From Sphagnum compactum (Eukaryota > Bryophyta > Sphagnopsida > Sphagnales): 64,000 bases of DNA. The translations under genes and the position numbers were made by a program. Below are positions 1 to 12,326 of the stretch, one piece after another. The notes below the pieces were generated by a model, which made no database searches, was not told the origin of the DNA, and saw nothing but the letters and a program-made list of their open reading frames with translations. The stretch lies in NCBI GenBank assembly GCA_965153455.1, contig OZ234494.1, positions 25,597,354-25,661,353 on the forward strand, read 5' to 3'. How positions within the stretch are numbered: position 1 is the stretch's first letter; each line of letters opens with the position of its first letter.

Positions 1-386
1 TGCACGTTTTCAAATCTAACACAAATGAAAATGGTGTATGAATTGAAGCAAACAACATATGAACAAGGGCAAATAACATATGAACATGAGAAGTTGATGG
101 AATATTTTCATCAACTCCACCAACACTCTCACCATAACACTACTCCTTTTTAGCCATTGCAACCTAAACACAAAACCTTAGTGAGTTGAAGAGGTGGTGA
201 TGGTGTTATTATTAATTTAGAACAACTACAAGAAAACTTTAAATCATCTGCAACAAAACTTGCATGGATTTAGGCCATTACAACCTTAGAATTCTTCTAT
301 CCTTTCTAAGTGAACATTGAATATGTGATGTGGTAGTAGGCAACTACTAGTATCATCAAGTTCAAGTCAAAACATCCAACTCAAAA

Positions 387-775
387 ATCCAACATTAACT
401 AAGATAGAAACCCTAAATCCAAAGACAAAATTAACAGAAATCAATGGAGGTTGAAGGTTACGTCTACTAAGTGTTGCAATGCTATAGAAGATTGTTGAAC
501 AATTTAAAAAATCAACGCAATGACCGCCTATCAATAGGCAAGTGCCAAGTAGCAAAACAAACTAGGAACAAAACATAAAGGAGATTGTAGTTCATCAGCA
601 TTAACTAAGATAGATAATTTAAACCCTAAATCCAAAGAAAAAAACACGAAGATCAATGGAGGTTGAAGTTTACCTCTACTAGGAGCTACAACATTATAGA
701 AGATTGTTGAGTAGCTAAAATGCCAATCAACAAGCAAACACCAAATAGCAAAACAAACCAAGAACAAAACCTATA
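387..775. repeat. Tandem duplication, about 206-bp period, two copies
   Basis: Two adjacent units start with the same block (cattaactaagataga at 393 and again at 599). Both continue through aaccctaaatcc, atcaatggaggttgaag, the atagaagattgttga block and a closing block rich in aacaaaac. The second unit is shorter and carries small indels. The surrounding 780-900 region has further degenerate echoes of the caacaag/caaacacc words. I see no gene in 1-1240. Confidence 0.8.
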
Positions 776-1243
776 GGAATAAAGTAGACGTTCAATTGTA
801 GTTTGTTGGTAAGTTGATGCAGCGAACACCAAACAACAAGTGAACACTAAACAATAAAAGAAATTGAGAACAAAATACAGACGAACAGAAAGGGAACAAA
901 CTTTTGCGTTTTGTAGTTCATCAACAAGTTCTTCATAGAATTGGGGTTCGATTCCCTCACAATAGGTCTTAGTTCTTAATTTTTACCTAGAAGCAAAGAA
1001 GGGCCAAGGGCGAATGGCATTATTGAGCACACAATTCTCAAAGCAAAAAAAATCGATCGACAACTTGTAGCCAGTGCTACAAGAACCCAAAGAGGAACAA
1101 AAAAGTTGAACAAAACATAAAACTTGGAAGCGCAAACTTGGAAAGTGCACAAATCAAGCGCATCGTCGTCAAGTGCACAAAAGTGTAAAGGAAAACTGCT
1201 GAAAGGAGAATGCGATGGGTTCCAACTTCTAGCGTTCTAACCT

Positions 1244-1297
1244 TAACCCTAAACAACCTAAACCCTAAATCCATATCCGTTGTTTTCAAAACCCTAA
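1244..1297. other. Telomere-type CCCTAAA motif cluster
   Basis: Several near-perfect copies of the plant telomere word (aaccctaaac, aaaccctaaatcc, aaaccctaatgg) occur within about 55 bp. They may be a short interstitial telomere-like patch or telo-box promoter motifs. No gene start can be tied to them. The same word also occurs in both units of the tandem duplication upstream. Confidence 0.5.
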
Positions 1298-1630
1298 TGG
1301 ACTGAATACGGTTACACATAGGAGGCGTACATAAGACACATCTGGCGGTGGTGTATGCTGCCAGATATCCAGAACATTAAAAATTCCGGATATGGATTCA
1401 CCCATATCCGGTGAGTATCTGGATGCATAACTGGATATATATACTGGTTCATACACTCTAAAGTGAGGGCAAAAGGGAAGCAACTCTGTGCTTTTATCTT
1501 GGGGTTATCTTGGGGGCTGCCCAATGTTTCCAAACAAAATTGGCCAATCAAAGTGACTATTTTTTTAAACCAAAAACTTTGGGTGCACTCCTTGAGCCTA
1601 GAAAGAGTGCCCTCCAAGAGGCCTAGTATA

Positions 1631-1957
1631 ACAAGGGGTGTGTCACACTGTGGCCTTGCCATTTACATTGAAAAGTATCTGAAGGCAAAAAAAGAAGAAT
1701 TATGGAAACTGAAATATTTCACCATGCAAAAATATAATCTTCCAAAAATCCTCTAAAAGAAACCAAACACCTTCAAGACATTGTAACTCTATAACTAATC
1801 TCAAGTTTCAACACAAGCAAAATATCAACTTTCAAAAATCCTCATAAAAAAATAGACCTATTATTACCTAGGGGCAAAAATCCCTTAAGGTACTACTATA
1901 CTCTATAATGAATCTAAAACAAAATATCCTTGCCTTGGTAGTATGCAAGGCCAACAA
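1631..1957 (+). mobile_element. R1 repeat family, copy 1 (MITE-like)
   Basis: This roughly 320-bp sequence recurs twice more in the window (about 15,482-15,800 and 17,023-17,337) at high identity. It begins near gtgtcacactgtggccttgcc and ends at gcaaggccaac, so its ends form an imperfect inverted repeat (gtggccttgcc / ggcaaggccaac). It has no coding capacity; the open frame crossing it is spurious. A non-autonomous DNA element is the simplest reading. No clear target duplication is visible, so a SINE-like or other repeat is not excluded. Confidence 0.65.
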
Positions 1958-1969
1958 AATAACTGTTTT

Positions 1970-2120
1970 TTTTGTTGGTGGGTGACATTAAAATACTCTC
2001 ACTTTTTACTCTCCATTTTTTCATGTGTATTGGTGAAAGAGGAGGGAATAATTAACTTTGCATGTTGGATGTAGTAAAAACTTATAGAGGCCCAAATAGG
2101 GGGTGTGGGTGGAGATGCTC
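1970..2120 (-). mobile_element. Truncated GAGCATCTCC-ended MITE (reverse orientation)
   Basis: Read on the minus strand, this stretch begins gagcatctccacccacac. It then follows the left half of the element at 37,818-38,105: the ctatttg block, the acatgaaaaa block and the gtgagag...ttttaatgtcaccc block. The other terminus is missing. Only about half the element remains, next to R1 copy 1. Confidence 0.5.
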
Positions 2121-2375
2121 TCACTATAGTGTTTTAAAAAAAAATTTGGGGCCTCAAAATCACCCATCATCCTACATCATCAGATTCCATTTTTCCAAAC
2201 TAAGTTAATATATTCAAACAAAGTTGATAAAATACAAACTTTACAGTTCTGACAAGCTGCCTCTTCCACAGGAAACAAAAGGAAAAAAACAGTACCCTAC
2301 ACAAGCCAGCAACTGTCTCCAGGTCAGTCAGGGAGGATGCATGACCTGACCCCGCTGGAGTTCTCCCCTCTCCCT

Positions 2376-2392
2376 CCCCCCCCCCCCCCCCC
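2376..2392. repeat. Poly-C tract (17 nt)
   Basis: An uninterrupted run of about 17 C in a CT-rich context. It is one of five long G/C homopolymers in an otherwise AT-rich window; exact length is prone to sequencing error. Confidence 0.9.
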
Positions 2393-2399
2393 TCCCTCC

Positions 2400-5300
2400 T
2401 CTCCCCACTTTTTGGGTCCTTTAGAAATTGGGTTCTATTTTGTCTGTACCATGAATACAATTGTAGTAGCCTACATCATGCAGAGCAGCATGAGTGCTAA
2501 CCGCTAACCATTGCGTCTGGTGGTTGAATTTCGATTGCTATGATCCTGAAATAAATAAATTATAGTCATTTTGATTTGCACATTTTGATTATTTTATTGT
2601 CAATTTTGGTTGCTCTTCAATTTCAAAATGTTCTGAAACATGTTATGACAAATTTCTTTCTTTCTTTTGTAGCAAAACTAAACTATTTAGAATCGACTTC
2701 TTCCTTCCACTTTAGTTATTATTCTAATGACATAAAGTCACCTAGAGCATGTTTGAAATTTGATATGGTTGCTACGGGTATGCCATAGAATGGGCACCAC
2801 CCTAGGGCCCCATCCTTACCTTTAATGGTTTTGTGCTGGTTTGTTATGATTCCTTAGAAATTAGAAGTGAAATCCATGGTTTTCATAGGTTCTTGGTTTT
2901 GGCATTGCAGTTTAATACTTTGTAAAGCTTGGAGAAATGCTCTAGGAGAACTTTTATAACAAGGAATGTGAACAACATTTGCAGAAAAAGATTTTATCAA
3001 AGTGAATTTTGGTAGAAATAAAAAAGTATTCAAACTTGGATGAAATTTTAACCAAATTATTACACAGGTATGTATCGTAAATAGTGGGAGTAATCAAATA
3101 GATTTAAAAAATTACAATAAAATTTGGCAATAAGATAATTCACAAAAAGTCTAATAATAAGGGAAAAAAATTATTTTGGACTAAATACATACAATTTTTT
3201 GCAATTTTTTTCTGAATTTTTAATGAAATAAGTACGATGTTTTTAAAACACATTTCAAAATCTTCAAGTGATGATCTTCTAAAAAATGCTTACGAAAAAT
3301 GGGACAAAAAGTAAGAAGCAAAATTGATGTCATCCACTTCTATGATACTAAATTGCAAAAGGTACATTATCCTTTCAGCAAGGGCAATGTTTATCTTCAA
3401 AGGATGCTAAAGGTTTAAAATCTCTTTGCAAATCCAGCATTGGCTAGAACTCGCTATGGTAGTACCCTTACTGACATGGTAGAACCATCTTTACCAGTCA
3501 ATGTCGACCAAACTAATATTTTGATTATGAAATGTTCAATTTTCATAAATTTTTCAAATAGAGTTCAAATTGAGCATTTTTATGAATCTATCTTATAGTA
3601 TTTGAAAACATCTTTCTAACACCATATTAATCATCTCAATCAGAGTTCATTTTCCCATTCAATTTGTCAAAATGTAAAGTTTGGTAGACATTTCAATAGG
3701 CAATTTCAATAGTCGTTTTTTATCATTTGTATTACTTCCAGTAGGAATTTTTGGACTTTTTTTTCCTAGTAGATATTTCTTGAAGGTTTTTTTTTTTTTA
3801 AATTATTTTTCTTGCAATTCTAACACACTAATCAAAATTTTCTCTTTAACATACCTCAACATCTTTAAAGGTGACAATCCATTGTATGAGCATGTGATAG
3901 GTTTCAATTTTCAGTTTGCAATAGATTATAATGTGTGTACTTCATCAAGACCAAGAGGATTATGCCTAATTGAGTTACCCTATGGTTGAATGGATGGTTA
4001 ACAAATTAATCTCAAGCTTTTTTGTCCCTTGGACTTTTTAACATTTCAATTCAATTTCTTATGTGATTCAACCTTTGATGTTCATGAAGGATAATTTTTT
4101 TTCCATCTCAAAAAGATCTTAATGTTTTGTGTGTTGAAAGTTAGATGTTAATGCTTGTGTATGACAGAAAATAACATTTGATTGTTTCTTGGCATTATAA
4201 GCATAACATCTTTAGACTAGTTTTTGTATTTAAACTAATTGCCATGATTTTCATACATGGAAGTTAAAGGTGGAGATTGTCTTGGATCTATGAGGGATCA
4301 ATTTAGAAATTAATTTGAAGGAAATTGTTGCTAATGAAATCTTTGTCATAGAAAAGTATTATTTATGGGAACAATAAGGTTATCCTTCAAATCAGCCTGT
4401 TGTTGGCCCTTTTTTCACCCCTCAACCCTCCTAAAGATTCAAATGTGGTTGCAAACAAAGAAGTTTTTATTAAGATAGAGTGGACTGAATATTGGCAATC
4501 TTCCTTTAATACATGATTCCTCAAAAGTTTACTTCTAGTTATAGAGATTCTAGGGAAGTCACACAAACTCAAGGTGAAACTATTTTTATCACAAACGATG
4601 GGGTAAAAGTAACTTCATGTTCAAGGTTAGTATATTTTTCTAATGAATATTTTAAATTTCTTCTTCATTATACCCAAACTACCTAGGTTGTCATTGCATT
4701 TTCCTTCTCTTATCAAAAAAAGAAAAAGGTTATTAAACGTTGGGGTTTCTTCTTTCATCATGCAGGACATGCAGAGATACCAATTATTAGACAATTTGTG
4801 CACAATTGAGATGAAACATGTTGTGAATCATTTGGATAAGAGAAAATAGTTTTACAACTTAAATTTGGAAGTTGCCCAATACCCACATGAAATTGTGAAA
4901 CTCACATCCTTTGTTTATTTATTATTAGATGTCCCATTATGGATATGAAAATTATATTGAAATTTTGATCCTTGCATTTGTCCTAATATTTGATTTGACA
5001 AATTGACCCTGGATTACTTCAAGAAGAAATGCAATATAGACAATTTGAAGCATTGACCATGACAAACAATAAGTTTTTTTCATTAAAGGCCATTGTTGAA
5101 ATAAAACATATGCAATTTTGAAATAGAGGAATAATTGATCCTTTTTTGAAAATACAAATGTATGTTACAAGCTTAAAACCATTTTGGGCAATTGTTGAAT
5201 ATATCCACAATCATGTTCCTTTCAACATAGTCAAATTGTTGAAAATGGTTTTCAAATGAAAAGATGTCTCCACCCCCAAGTTGAAGGGTCTTAAACTTGT

Positions 5301-6040
5301 AAAACAAATAATCAAAGTACATTCAAATGTCCATCATGAGATGTTATCTAAACCCCATCACCAAAATGGATGGGGTGAAAACACACACCTATGTTATTTA
5401 TAACCATTCAAATGTCTTTCAATGATGATTTGATCTTTAAAATAATGGGGTTCCTTAATATACAATCATCGGGCCTTTTACAAAGTGGCCATAGGCAATG
5501 GTTTTATTTTTGCACAATAGGTTGGATTAACCATTACCCTTTTACAAACCTAAGTGGCTTTAATGGCCCTAGTGTTCATTTTCACCTCATGTTCTTGGCG
5601 CTCATATTCATCATTTTTTATTCTTGGTGTTCATCTTTTTAGTCTTCATCATCTCCTGCTTGTGTTCAACTCAAGTGTTCATCCTCCTAGCCTTCATCAT
5701 CCTACTACTTGTGTTCAACCTTAGTTTTGATCTTCCTAGTCCTCATCATCCACCTATTCATGTTCAACCCCCATGCTCATCTTTTTGACCCTCATTGTTT
5801 TAATAGTTGTGTTTGGCCATTGTGTTTGATTTTTTTAATCCTTATCATCTTGTGCTTTTGTTTGGTTTTGTTGTTCATCTTCCTAATATTCATCATTTGG
5901 TGTTCATGTTTAACCATGGTGTTCATGTTCTTGTGCTTGTGTTCAACCTCAAGGTGTTAGTCAAGGTCACCAATGCTACTCAAATTGACCATACTTTCCA
6001 ACTAGCCTACCTTCTTATTTCATTGGTAAATAATAGGTGA
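2400..6040. other. AT-rich stretch with no supportable gene
   Basis: No domain, splice pattern or repeat boundary could be recognised. Short frames on the plus strand between about 4,380 and 4,860 have a faintly coding-like composition, but they are interrupted every few dozen codons and match no family I know. The region is most likely decayed transposon sequence. A tRNA A-box-like word (tggttagcggttagcac, minus strand near 2,510) has no matching B box. Confidence 0.6.
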
Positions 6041-6044
6041 GTAT

Positions 6045-6610
6045 GTCATAATAATAGTATAATAATAATAATAATATAATTAGATTAAACAATAAGTGTA
6101 CAATTATTATAATATGAAAGTTCTAATATAATAATTAGCCTAGGCTATATAACTAAGCTAGATAGGTTAATAGGTTAGTATACCTACTTAGCCTACTGCC
6201 TACATAATAAGTAGGTAGTAAGGAGGTGGGTAGGTTAACCTTGGTTAGGTAGTATAGGTTTAAGTTATGTAGGTAGGTGGATGGTGAGTACAACTACCTA
6301 GTTCCTAGCTCCTATTGCCTACCCTCATACCTATTTATGTACCAAGATTTGGAATAAACATGTCAAATAAATAAATTGACAAAAATAATCAACTTTTGAA
6401 ATAATTGTCGTCAATTAGTAAAAGCTGTTTCTTTTTGTGCAAATGAAAGGTTCAACTATTCATTTAATTAGTGTAGAATAGGTTAAATAGCCTATGGTAT
6501 ATTATGACAAGCATGGAGCTTCAAGTATAGTAGGTCAATAGGCTAAGGTAGGCTTAGGTAGGTAGGTAGCCTACTTACCTACTTATTAATTATTTACCTA
6601 CCTATCACTA
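6045..6610. repeat. Low-complexity TAGG/CCTA-rich tract
   Basis: The block combines an (ATA)n-rich start near 6,055-6,085 with many degenerate taggtagg and cctacctac words on both strands between about 6,110-6,320 and 6,500-6,605. Similar words reappear near 32,730-32,860. The pattern suggests a decayed simple-sequence array rather than a gene. Confidence 0.6.
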
Positions 6611-6840
6611 ATAAATTCTTAGAATTTAGAATTGTTATTATTATTATAATAAATGAAACAACAACAAAAAATTGGCCAAAAAAATGTTACTTAAAATTGA
6701 CAAAATGTTTGGACATATTGATTACAATAAAAATGGTGATAAAAAAACACCAATCAAATGGACAAATCCAAATCAACTTATTCAAATGGCACTTTGGTCA
6801 AGTTAGACAAGAGGACAAAAAGAAAAAAGGGGGAGGGGGT

Positions 6841-6858
6841 GGGGGGGGGGGGGGGGGG
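6841..6858. repeat. Poly-G tract (18 nt)
   Basis: A run of about 18 G, preceded by a shorter interrupted G run. It has quadruplex potential on the plus strand; length may be uncertain. Confidence 0.9.
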
Positions 6859-7389
6859 CAAGGCGTCTTTTGGTTGATTTTTTCAATCACTATGACCATG
6901 ATTTCATGTAGGCCCACTTTTTTTCCCTTTCCTTTTTTAGTTCTATGATTTCTTTTATTATTGCCTTGTCCATGGCCTTTTTAAAAAAATCTACTTACAT
7001 ATTCATAAAAAATTACAATATGTGATTATGAATCATTTACTAATGACCTTTTTACTTTCAATGTGTCTTGTAAGCAAATGAGGCAATGACAACAAGTTGT
7101 AAAAGTTCATCCTTGCTAAGGTTTAATTGAATAAGAAAAAAATTCCTATTGTTCATCGAGTTATTCAAACCCATCTTTTATCACACCACAACCTTCAAGT
7201 TTATCCACATAGTATTGATGTTTAAGTTTGAATCCATAATTAAGGTCATCTCTAGTAGTAGTATAATTTATTGTTTTTATTATATTAAAAGAATATGTTG
7301 TAATAAATTATTCTTTACATTGTAGATTGTGACCAACTCCATCATTTGATACATATTATGTTTCATATAATACCTCATTGGAATTTTTT

Positions 7390-8110
7390 CCCACATAAAC
7401 ATTTGAAGGCCAAGTCTCGTCATCCATGGCCTTAAGGTTAAAACACCATATTTGTATAACCCTAGAACATGATTTGATGTTTTGTTTGGTTAATGATTGA
7501 TCTAAAGCCATGTCCATCCATCTAGCAAGAGTAAAACTTGTTTAGTTCATTATAATTACTTTCAACCATATTTCATTTTTCTTTTCTAAATTTTGTTTTG
7601 AAAGGCTTGAAGCAAGATACATCTAGGGTTGAAGGGCATTGATGTGTTAGAAGGCAAGGTCATCGTGTTCAACCCAAATTGTTTTGTTTGTTCTATTGCT
7701 TCTTAACATGGTAACATGTGAACCATGCCCATCCAAAATTAATAGATGATGATTCATTAAAACAATTTCATTAGGAACATACTTCTTGAAAAAAAAAAGA
7801 TTTTTTTTATTAGAAAACACATTGTCATCCAAACCTTAATAGAACCTCACTTGTTGCATTTATTGCAAATTTACAGTTATATCATTTTTTAGACATAGGA
7901 ATGGTGCAATAAATTTGATTTGAACATTTTTGGGCTAGAACCCTTGTTTTTTATTGTCTAGTTACTTGAATTCTTGTTTTATTCAAATTCCAAATATGTT
8001 TTACATCATAATTGTGTTGATTGTACAATACTTGCAAGTTTTGGTAGAATGAGTTACATAAATTGTTAGTCAAAACCTTATGCCTTGCAGACAGTTTTAA
8101 CTCCTTTCAT
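7390..8110 (-). pseudogene. DDE_1 (pogo/jerky-like) transposase relic
   Basis: The minus strand, read across several frames, follows the catalytic region of plant DDE-superfamily transposases in the right order. First comes a block with HNYDVKHIWN near 8,000-8,030, where family members have an aspartate in an N-x-DET motif; here it reads NLNKT, so the first catalytic Asp appears lost. Next is ARVLA..S-Q-Y-TIP-like sequence, then ILDGHGSHVT near 7,715-7,745 (second Asp kept). Then comes LDVSCFKPFKTKF in another frame (third Asp kept), and a C-terminal tail with LDQSLTKQNIKS and AMDDETWPSNVY. Multiple frameshifts and stops show it is dead. No terminal inverted repeats were located. Family assignment is from remembered motif patterns. 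Confidence 0.7.
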
Positions 8111-8199
8111 TTGTGAAATGCTCAATTCCAAGTGTTTATGTTTGAATTAGTACCACAAATTGGGCAAAAATGTCTTTGGGTTGTACCACCAAAAACATC

Positions 8200-10980
8200 A
8201 TACTTTTATTTTACTAATCCATTAAACTTTATAAAAACATTGGAAACACTTACATAACTATTTTCATTACTTTTTTTTTGTAAATACATTTACTAGGTTG
8301 TATAAAATTTGAAACTTCAACATTTGAGAATAAACATATTTTTTATTTTGTTGGTCCTAATTTCATAGTATTTTTAAAAAATTCACTAATGTAACAATTT
8401 GTTGTTTCCTTGAACTTTCTAATTATATATTTTTTTGAAACATGTGTTTGTTTTTATAATATAATTTTCAGGGGTAATTTCAATGGTATTTTAATTGATC
8501 CTTTTTATTGAATAGTTAATTCAGTAGGTAGAATTTAGTTCTGAATTTCCAAAGTTCAAAATTGTGATTATGAAAAAGGCCATTGCAATCAACAATTTTG
8601 TATCAATTGACACCATTTTTATTCCAATGGAAACTTTAAACCATATACCTAGTATTATGGTATGTAATCAATAAAAATGAGATTTTTTTTATGAGTGTGA
8701 AAAAATATTACAAAAAGGTTTAAAATATTATTTGGCCAATTTTAATAGTTTTACCATTCCTTGAGATGATTCCTAGTGGTATCACTCAATGATATTTTAT
8801 CCATTTATGAACCCCAAGGACTTGCTTGTTTTCATTTGCCTCTCCCACTTATTACACTAGATTTATTAACATTTTTTGCTTTGTGCATAATGTTTAATGC
8901 AAGATCAACATTTTTCTTATCCATTGTTGGTTATTCCAACATGGTTTTTTGTCATTTGCAAAGCACACTCAACATCATGGTTGCCTTAAGTTTCCTAGCC
9001 TTAACCTTCAATTAATAGGTGGTGTGTGCGTTAATCCTATGAAAGGTATATTTTTATTCTTTTTATAATTAGCCCATGCGCATAAAAACATGTTACGTCT
9101 AGGTATGTTAGAAATACATGTTATTTTAATATTGCAATGTTAAAAACCAAGGTGTAGAAGTTTGAAAAATCTTTTGACACTAAAATCAAAATCCATTATT
9201 ATTGTGCAATGTGATGAACTTGAACTTGTTGAAATCTACATCTTTCTGAATTGATTGTTTTATAATGTAAAATTAATCCTTGTGATCCGAAAGTAGTATA
9301 AAGACCTTTGTACTTTTCAATTTAAATTGTGTTCAAATTAAAAAAATGTTGATATTTTTATTTTGGAAGATCAATTTTTGTTCTACTACATTTGCTTTTT
9401 AATATTGTTGCAATTTTTCACCTCATTTATGGTTTAGTTTGTGATCCTCTACTTCTTTAATTCTCGATACATTTGCACTAAGAATTAAGATTTTTAAAAA
9501 AAATGTAACTTGTTTTTCACCTTTGTTGCAAAAGAAGATACAACACGATCCCCTTTTATAATCACATTACCCTTGGTAACGAATTGTGACTTAAAAAGGT
9601 ATAATCACATTCCATATAAACATTTACAAGATTGTGACTATAGGATTAAAAAAACCTTACAAAACATCTTTTTTATGTTAGAATAAAGGTGTGATTTGTT
9701 TAAATTTCTTACATGGGTTAATCTAAGCTTCATTATGCGTTATTAGACTTGAAGAAGGTTGTGATTTTTGCATGTTTTAATGTGACGATTTACATTGAGT
9801 TTGAGCTCCTTAACTATTAGCATGTGTATCTTATCAATAATTTTTTTAAATTAAGATATTATGATTTCTTGGCTAGTTCATATATCTTTTGTTTATATGC
9901 ATTAAAAAGTTATTTTTTCTTTTCTTTTTAACTGGATTCATTGTTGTTACTTTGCACAACTTGAACACAAAGCAACACTAACATTGCCAAAAGGAACTAC
10001 AATTTACAAAACCCTAATATTTGCCTTGAATTTCCCTCATTATAATCACATCTACAAAAAGAGCTTTGCAAATATTTTGTGTTATTAATGAGTGTGATAG
10101 TGACTCTAAAGAATGATGTTTCTTACTAAAATGGATGGTAACCAAAAAATGTGTGACACAAACAAGTATGTGTCTAAAATGGTTGTGATTAAAAAAGGGG
10201 TTTACATTTGCTCCTCACGAGAGTGGCCAATTTTTTCATATTTGCCCAAATTTACACCCATGACCAAACACAAAAATAATCTACTTAGTCACCTGTTGAA
10301 ATAATTCAAAACACAATTTCTCAAAACTGAGTGTTCAATCTTGAACGTTGAGAAGGTCATGTGCATTCATTAATCAACCTTCTTGCACACTATATGGGCG
10401 TTCAATTATAAGCTTGTGTTTGATGATGGGCGTGTTTACTCTCTGATTGTAAATTAATAACTTGTTTAGTGGGAAAGGGATTTGCTGGGAATCAACTCTT
10501 TCCCCAAATTCTTGTATTAAAGTAGTTGCACCTAGTTATTACTCCAGTGACATGCTCAGGAGTGAGGAATCTGAGTTATTATGTCCAAGATTGAATTTGG
10601 AGAACTTGTGAACTTCACCAAAATGCACAAATTCTCGTCCTTACCAAGCATGCTAATTACTAGCAGTTGCCTGATTCACTATTAGAAGTTCTGGGGATGT
10701 GTGAAATGGAGTAGGAAGATCTAGTACCAAATATTCATAAGATTTTGGATTGATGCCAAGAAGCTTTGATGACTCAATTGTGCAGAAGATGGGCCATTAC
10801 AAGGCTTCAGATTTCAACTGGAGTAAGCACATGCTCCAATATTGATAACTGAGGAAAGAACAAACCTCGGTGGGACCGCGGGACTGCAATAAACTACTCT
10901 CTCATTTATAAAAGGGATCTTGGGATGAAGCAACGCAATTTATGATGATGCTTTTATACACACAAATTATATTATTGTCA
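8200..10980. other. AT-rich stretch with no supportable gene
   Basis: This may include the decayed N-terminal part of the transposase relic beside it (8,110-8,700), but I could not recognise a DNA-binding domain there. From about 10,450 composition becomes less AT-rich and more gene-like, yet no exon could be defended. Confidence 0.5.
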
Positions 10981-11059
10981 TTGGTTGCTCAGCTACCAAC
11001 CAATGCATATTACTGCACATAATATTGCAAGTATAGGGGATTTTAATGCAGAAAGATGT

Positions 11060-11424
11060 TTAAATCCGCAAAGGGTCCTTAATATTATAGGCAGTACAAA
11101 AGTACTGCCTGATTCTTTTCTTCCTTGTCTGCCCTTGTTGGGGCCTCATCCATCTTTTTCTCAAAGAAGATGGATGATGCCCAGACACACTTGGGCCCGT
11201 GTTATGCACGTTTTACGCGGTGATGGACACTAGGCCATCAAGGAAATGCCGTCAGGCCAACATGAATATTGACATGGACCAAAGTGTGTCTTTGGGTAGC
11301 ACCAATATATGTGTCTGGGTATCATCACTATACACATCTTTATGGGGGCAAGGGCGTCAGGGAAAAAGAAGAAGAAGCATGCAGTACTTTGTACTGCCTG
11401 CAATAAGGACCCATTGCTGATTTA
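11060..11424. mobile_element. Foldback MITE-like element with long imperfect inverted arms
   Basis: The outer sequence ttaaatccgcaaagggtcct at 11,060-11,079 is mirrored by aggacccattgctgattta at 11,405-11,423. Further in, the arms continue with matching agtactgcc-type blocks and then ttcttcttt...cttgcccc against gggggcaagggcgtcag. The arms total roughly 80-90 nt with small indels. The centre contains pairing acccagacacac-type words. No target duplication is evident. It could be a MITE or a decayed hairpin-RNA locus. Confidence 0.65.
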
Positions 11425-11763
11425 AGGATTTCCAGGGGAAGATGTTCTAGACTAAGTTATCTGAGTACTCTTTAGGAAATTGAAAAAACTTACACTATTA
11501 ACACATTAAACGGCTTGCAGTACAGCTTTCAGATCATCATAGTATACACATCTAAATATATGATAAGATCACATAATTAATGGTTCTGCCCTTTATGGCA
11601 AGTTGAAACAAAGTCATGAGTGAGAGGATGAAACTGTGTGATTCCGGTAAATTTGAATGCAAAATGAATTTGATTAATAAAACATCCTAGACAAAACTGT
11701 GTATCTCTGGTTAGGTGATTGGAATGCCAAATGGAATTAATTAATTTTAAAAACAGCTTAGAA

Positions 11764-11826
11764 AAAACCCTAAACTATTTAAAACTCTAAACCTTTTAAG
11801 ACCCTAAATAACCCTAAACCCTAAAA
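11764..11826. other. Degenerate telomere-type repeat patch
   Basis: Six or more copies of (a)accctaaa and its variants lie within about 60 bp (aaaccctaaact, aactctaaacc, gaccctaaataaccctaaaccctaaa). This is denser than the patch at 1.24 kb and resembles a short interstitial telomere-like array. Confidence 0.6.
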
Positions 11827-12164
11827 AGCGACAGAGTGGATGGAAAATCAAGGGGCATGTTACACTGATTTCCTAAGTTGTCCATTATAGTCCCTCTTCT
11901 AGCCACCGTATGGTGATGCTCATGCCCGGAACTTTTACACCTTTCTTTACTGTCATGTTTGCATATGACAGGGGAATCAGCTCCAAATTACTATTTACAG
12001 ACCATTAGACTGCTGCAGGTGGAGCTGCTTTAAGGTCCTGCTCTGTTCAGATAACGTATGTCGACATCCTTGGCCTCCCTGCACATATCAGAGGATGTTT
12101 TTGTACAGTTTACAAGGACGTGAGGAAAACTTAATGCAACCCCGTATAATAAATAGAGAACTGA

Positions 12165-12326
12165 TCAGCCCTTCCCGTTTTCAAGGGTTGTTATGATAGA
12201 TAGTATTTCCAATGTGTTTGCTGCCTCAATTCTCCTTGGGACGTTGCACATGGATTGTTGCCTCTCCTGAAGTTCCCTAAACCTGGTGCCTGAATCCTCT
12301 GTTTCGGGACTACATGGGCTGACATG
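12165..12326 (-). CDS. Possible terminal exon of an unrecognised gene
   Basis: On the minus strand a plausible acceptor (ttttacattgtctacag) precedes 54 codons that begin HVSPCSPETEDSGT, continue with ELQERQQSM and end TTLENGKG plus a stop. Composition is charged and non-repetitive, unlike the chance frames around it. I do not recognise the family and found no convincing upstream exon. It could be the 3' end of a gene whose other exons are lost, or chance. Confidence 0.25.
   Translation of the reverse strand, partial: HVSPCSPETEDSGTRFRELQERQQSMCNVPRRIEAANTLEILSIITTLENGKG

Noticed and set aside
940-970. B-box-like word ggggttcgattccc suggesting a tRNA or SINE
   Set aside because: No matching A box, acceptor stem or anticodon arm could be folded upstream.
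6697-6948. 83-codon frame with a poly-Gly run
   Set aside because: Created by the G homopolymer and flanking low-complexity sequence.
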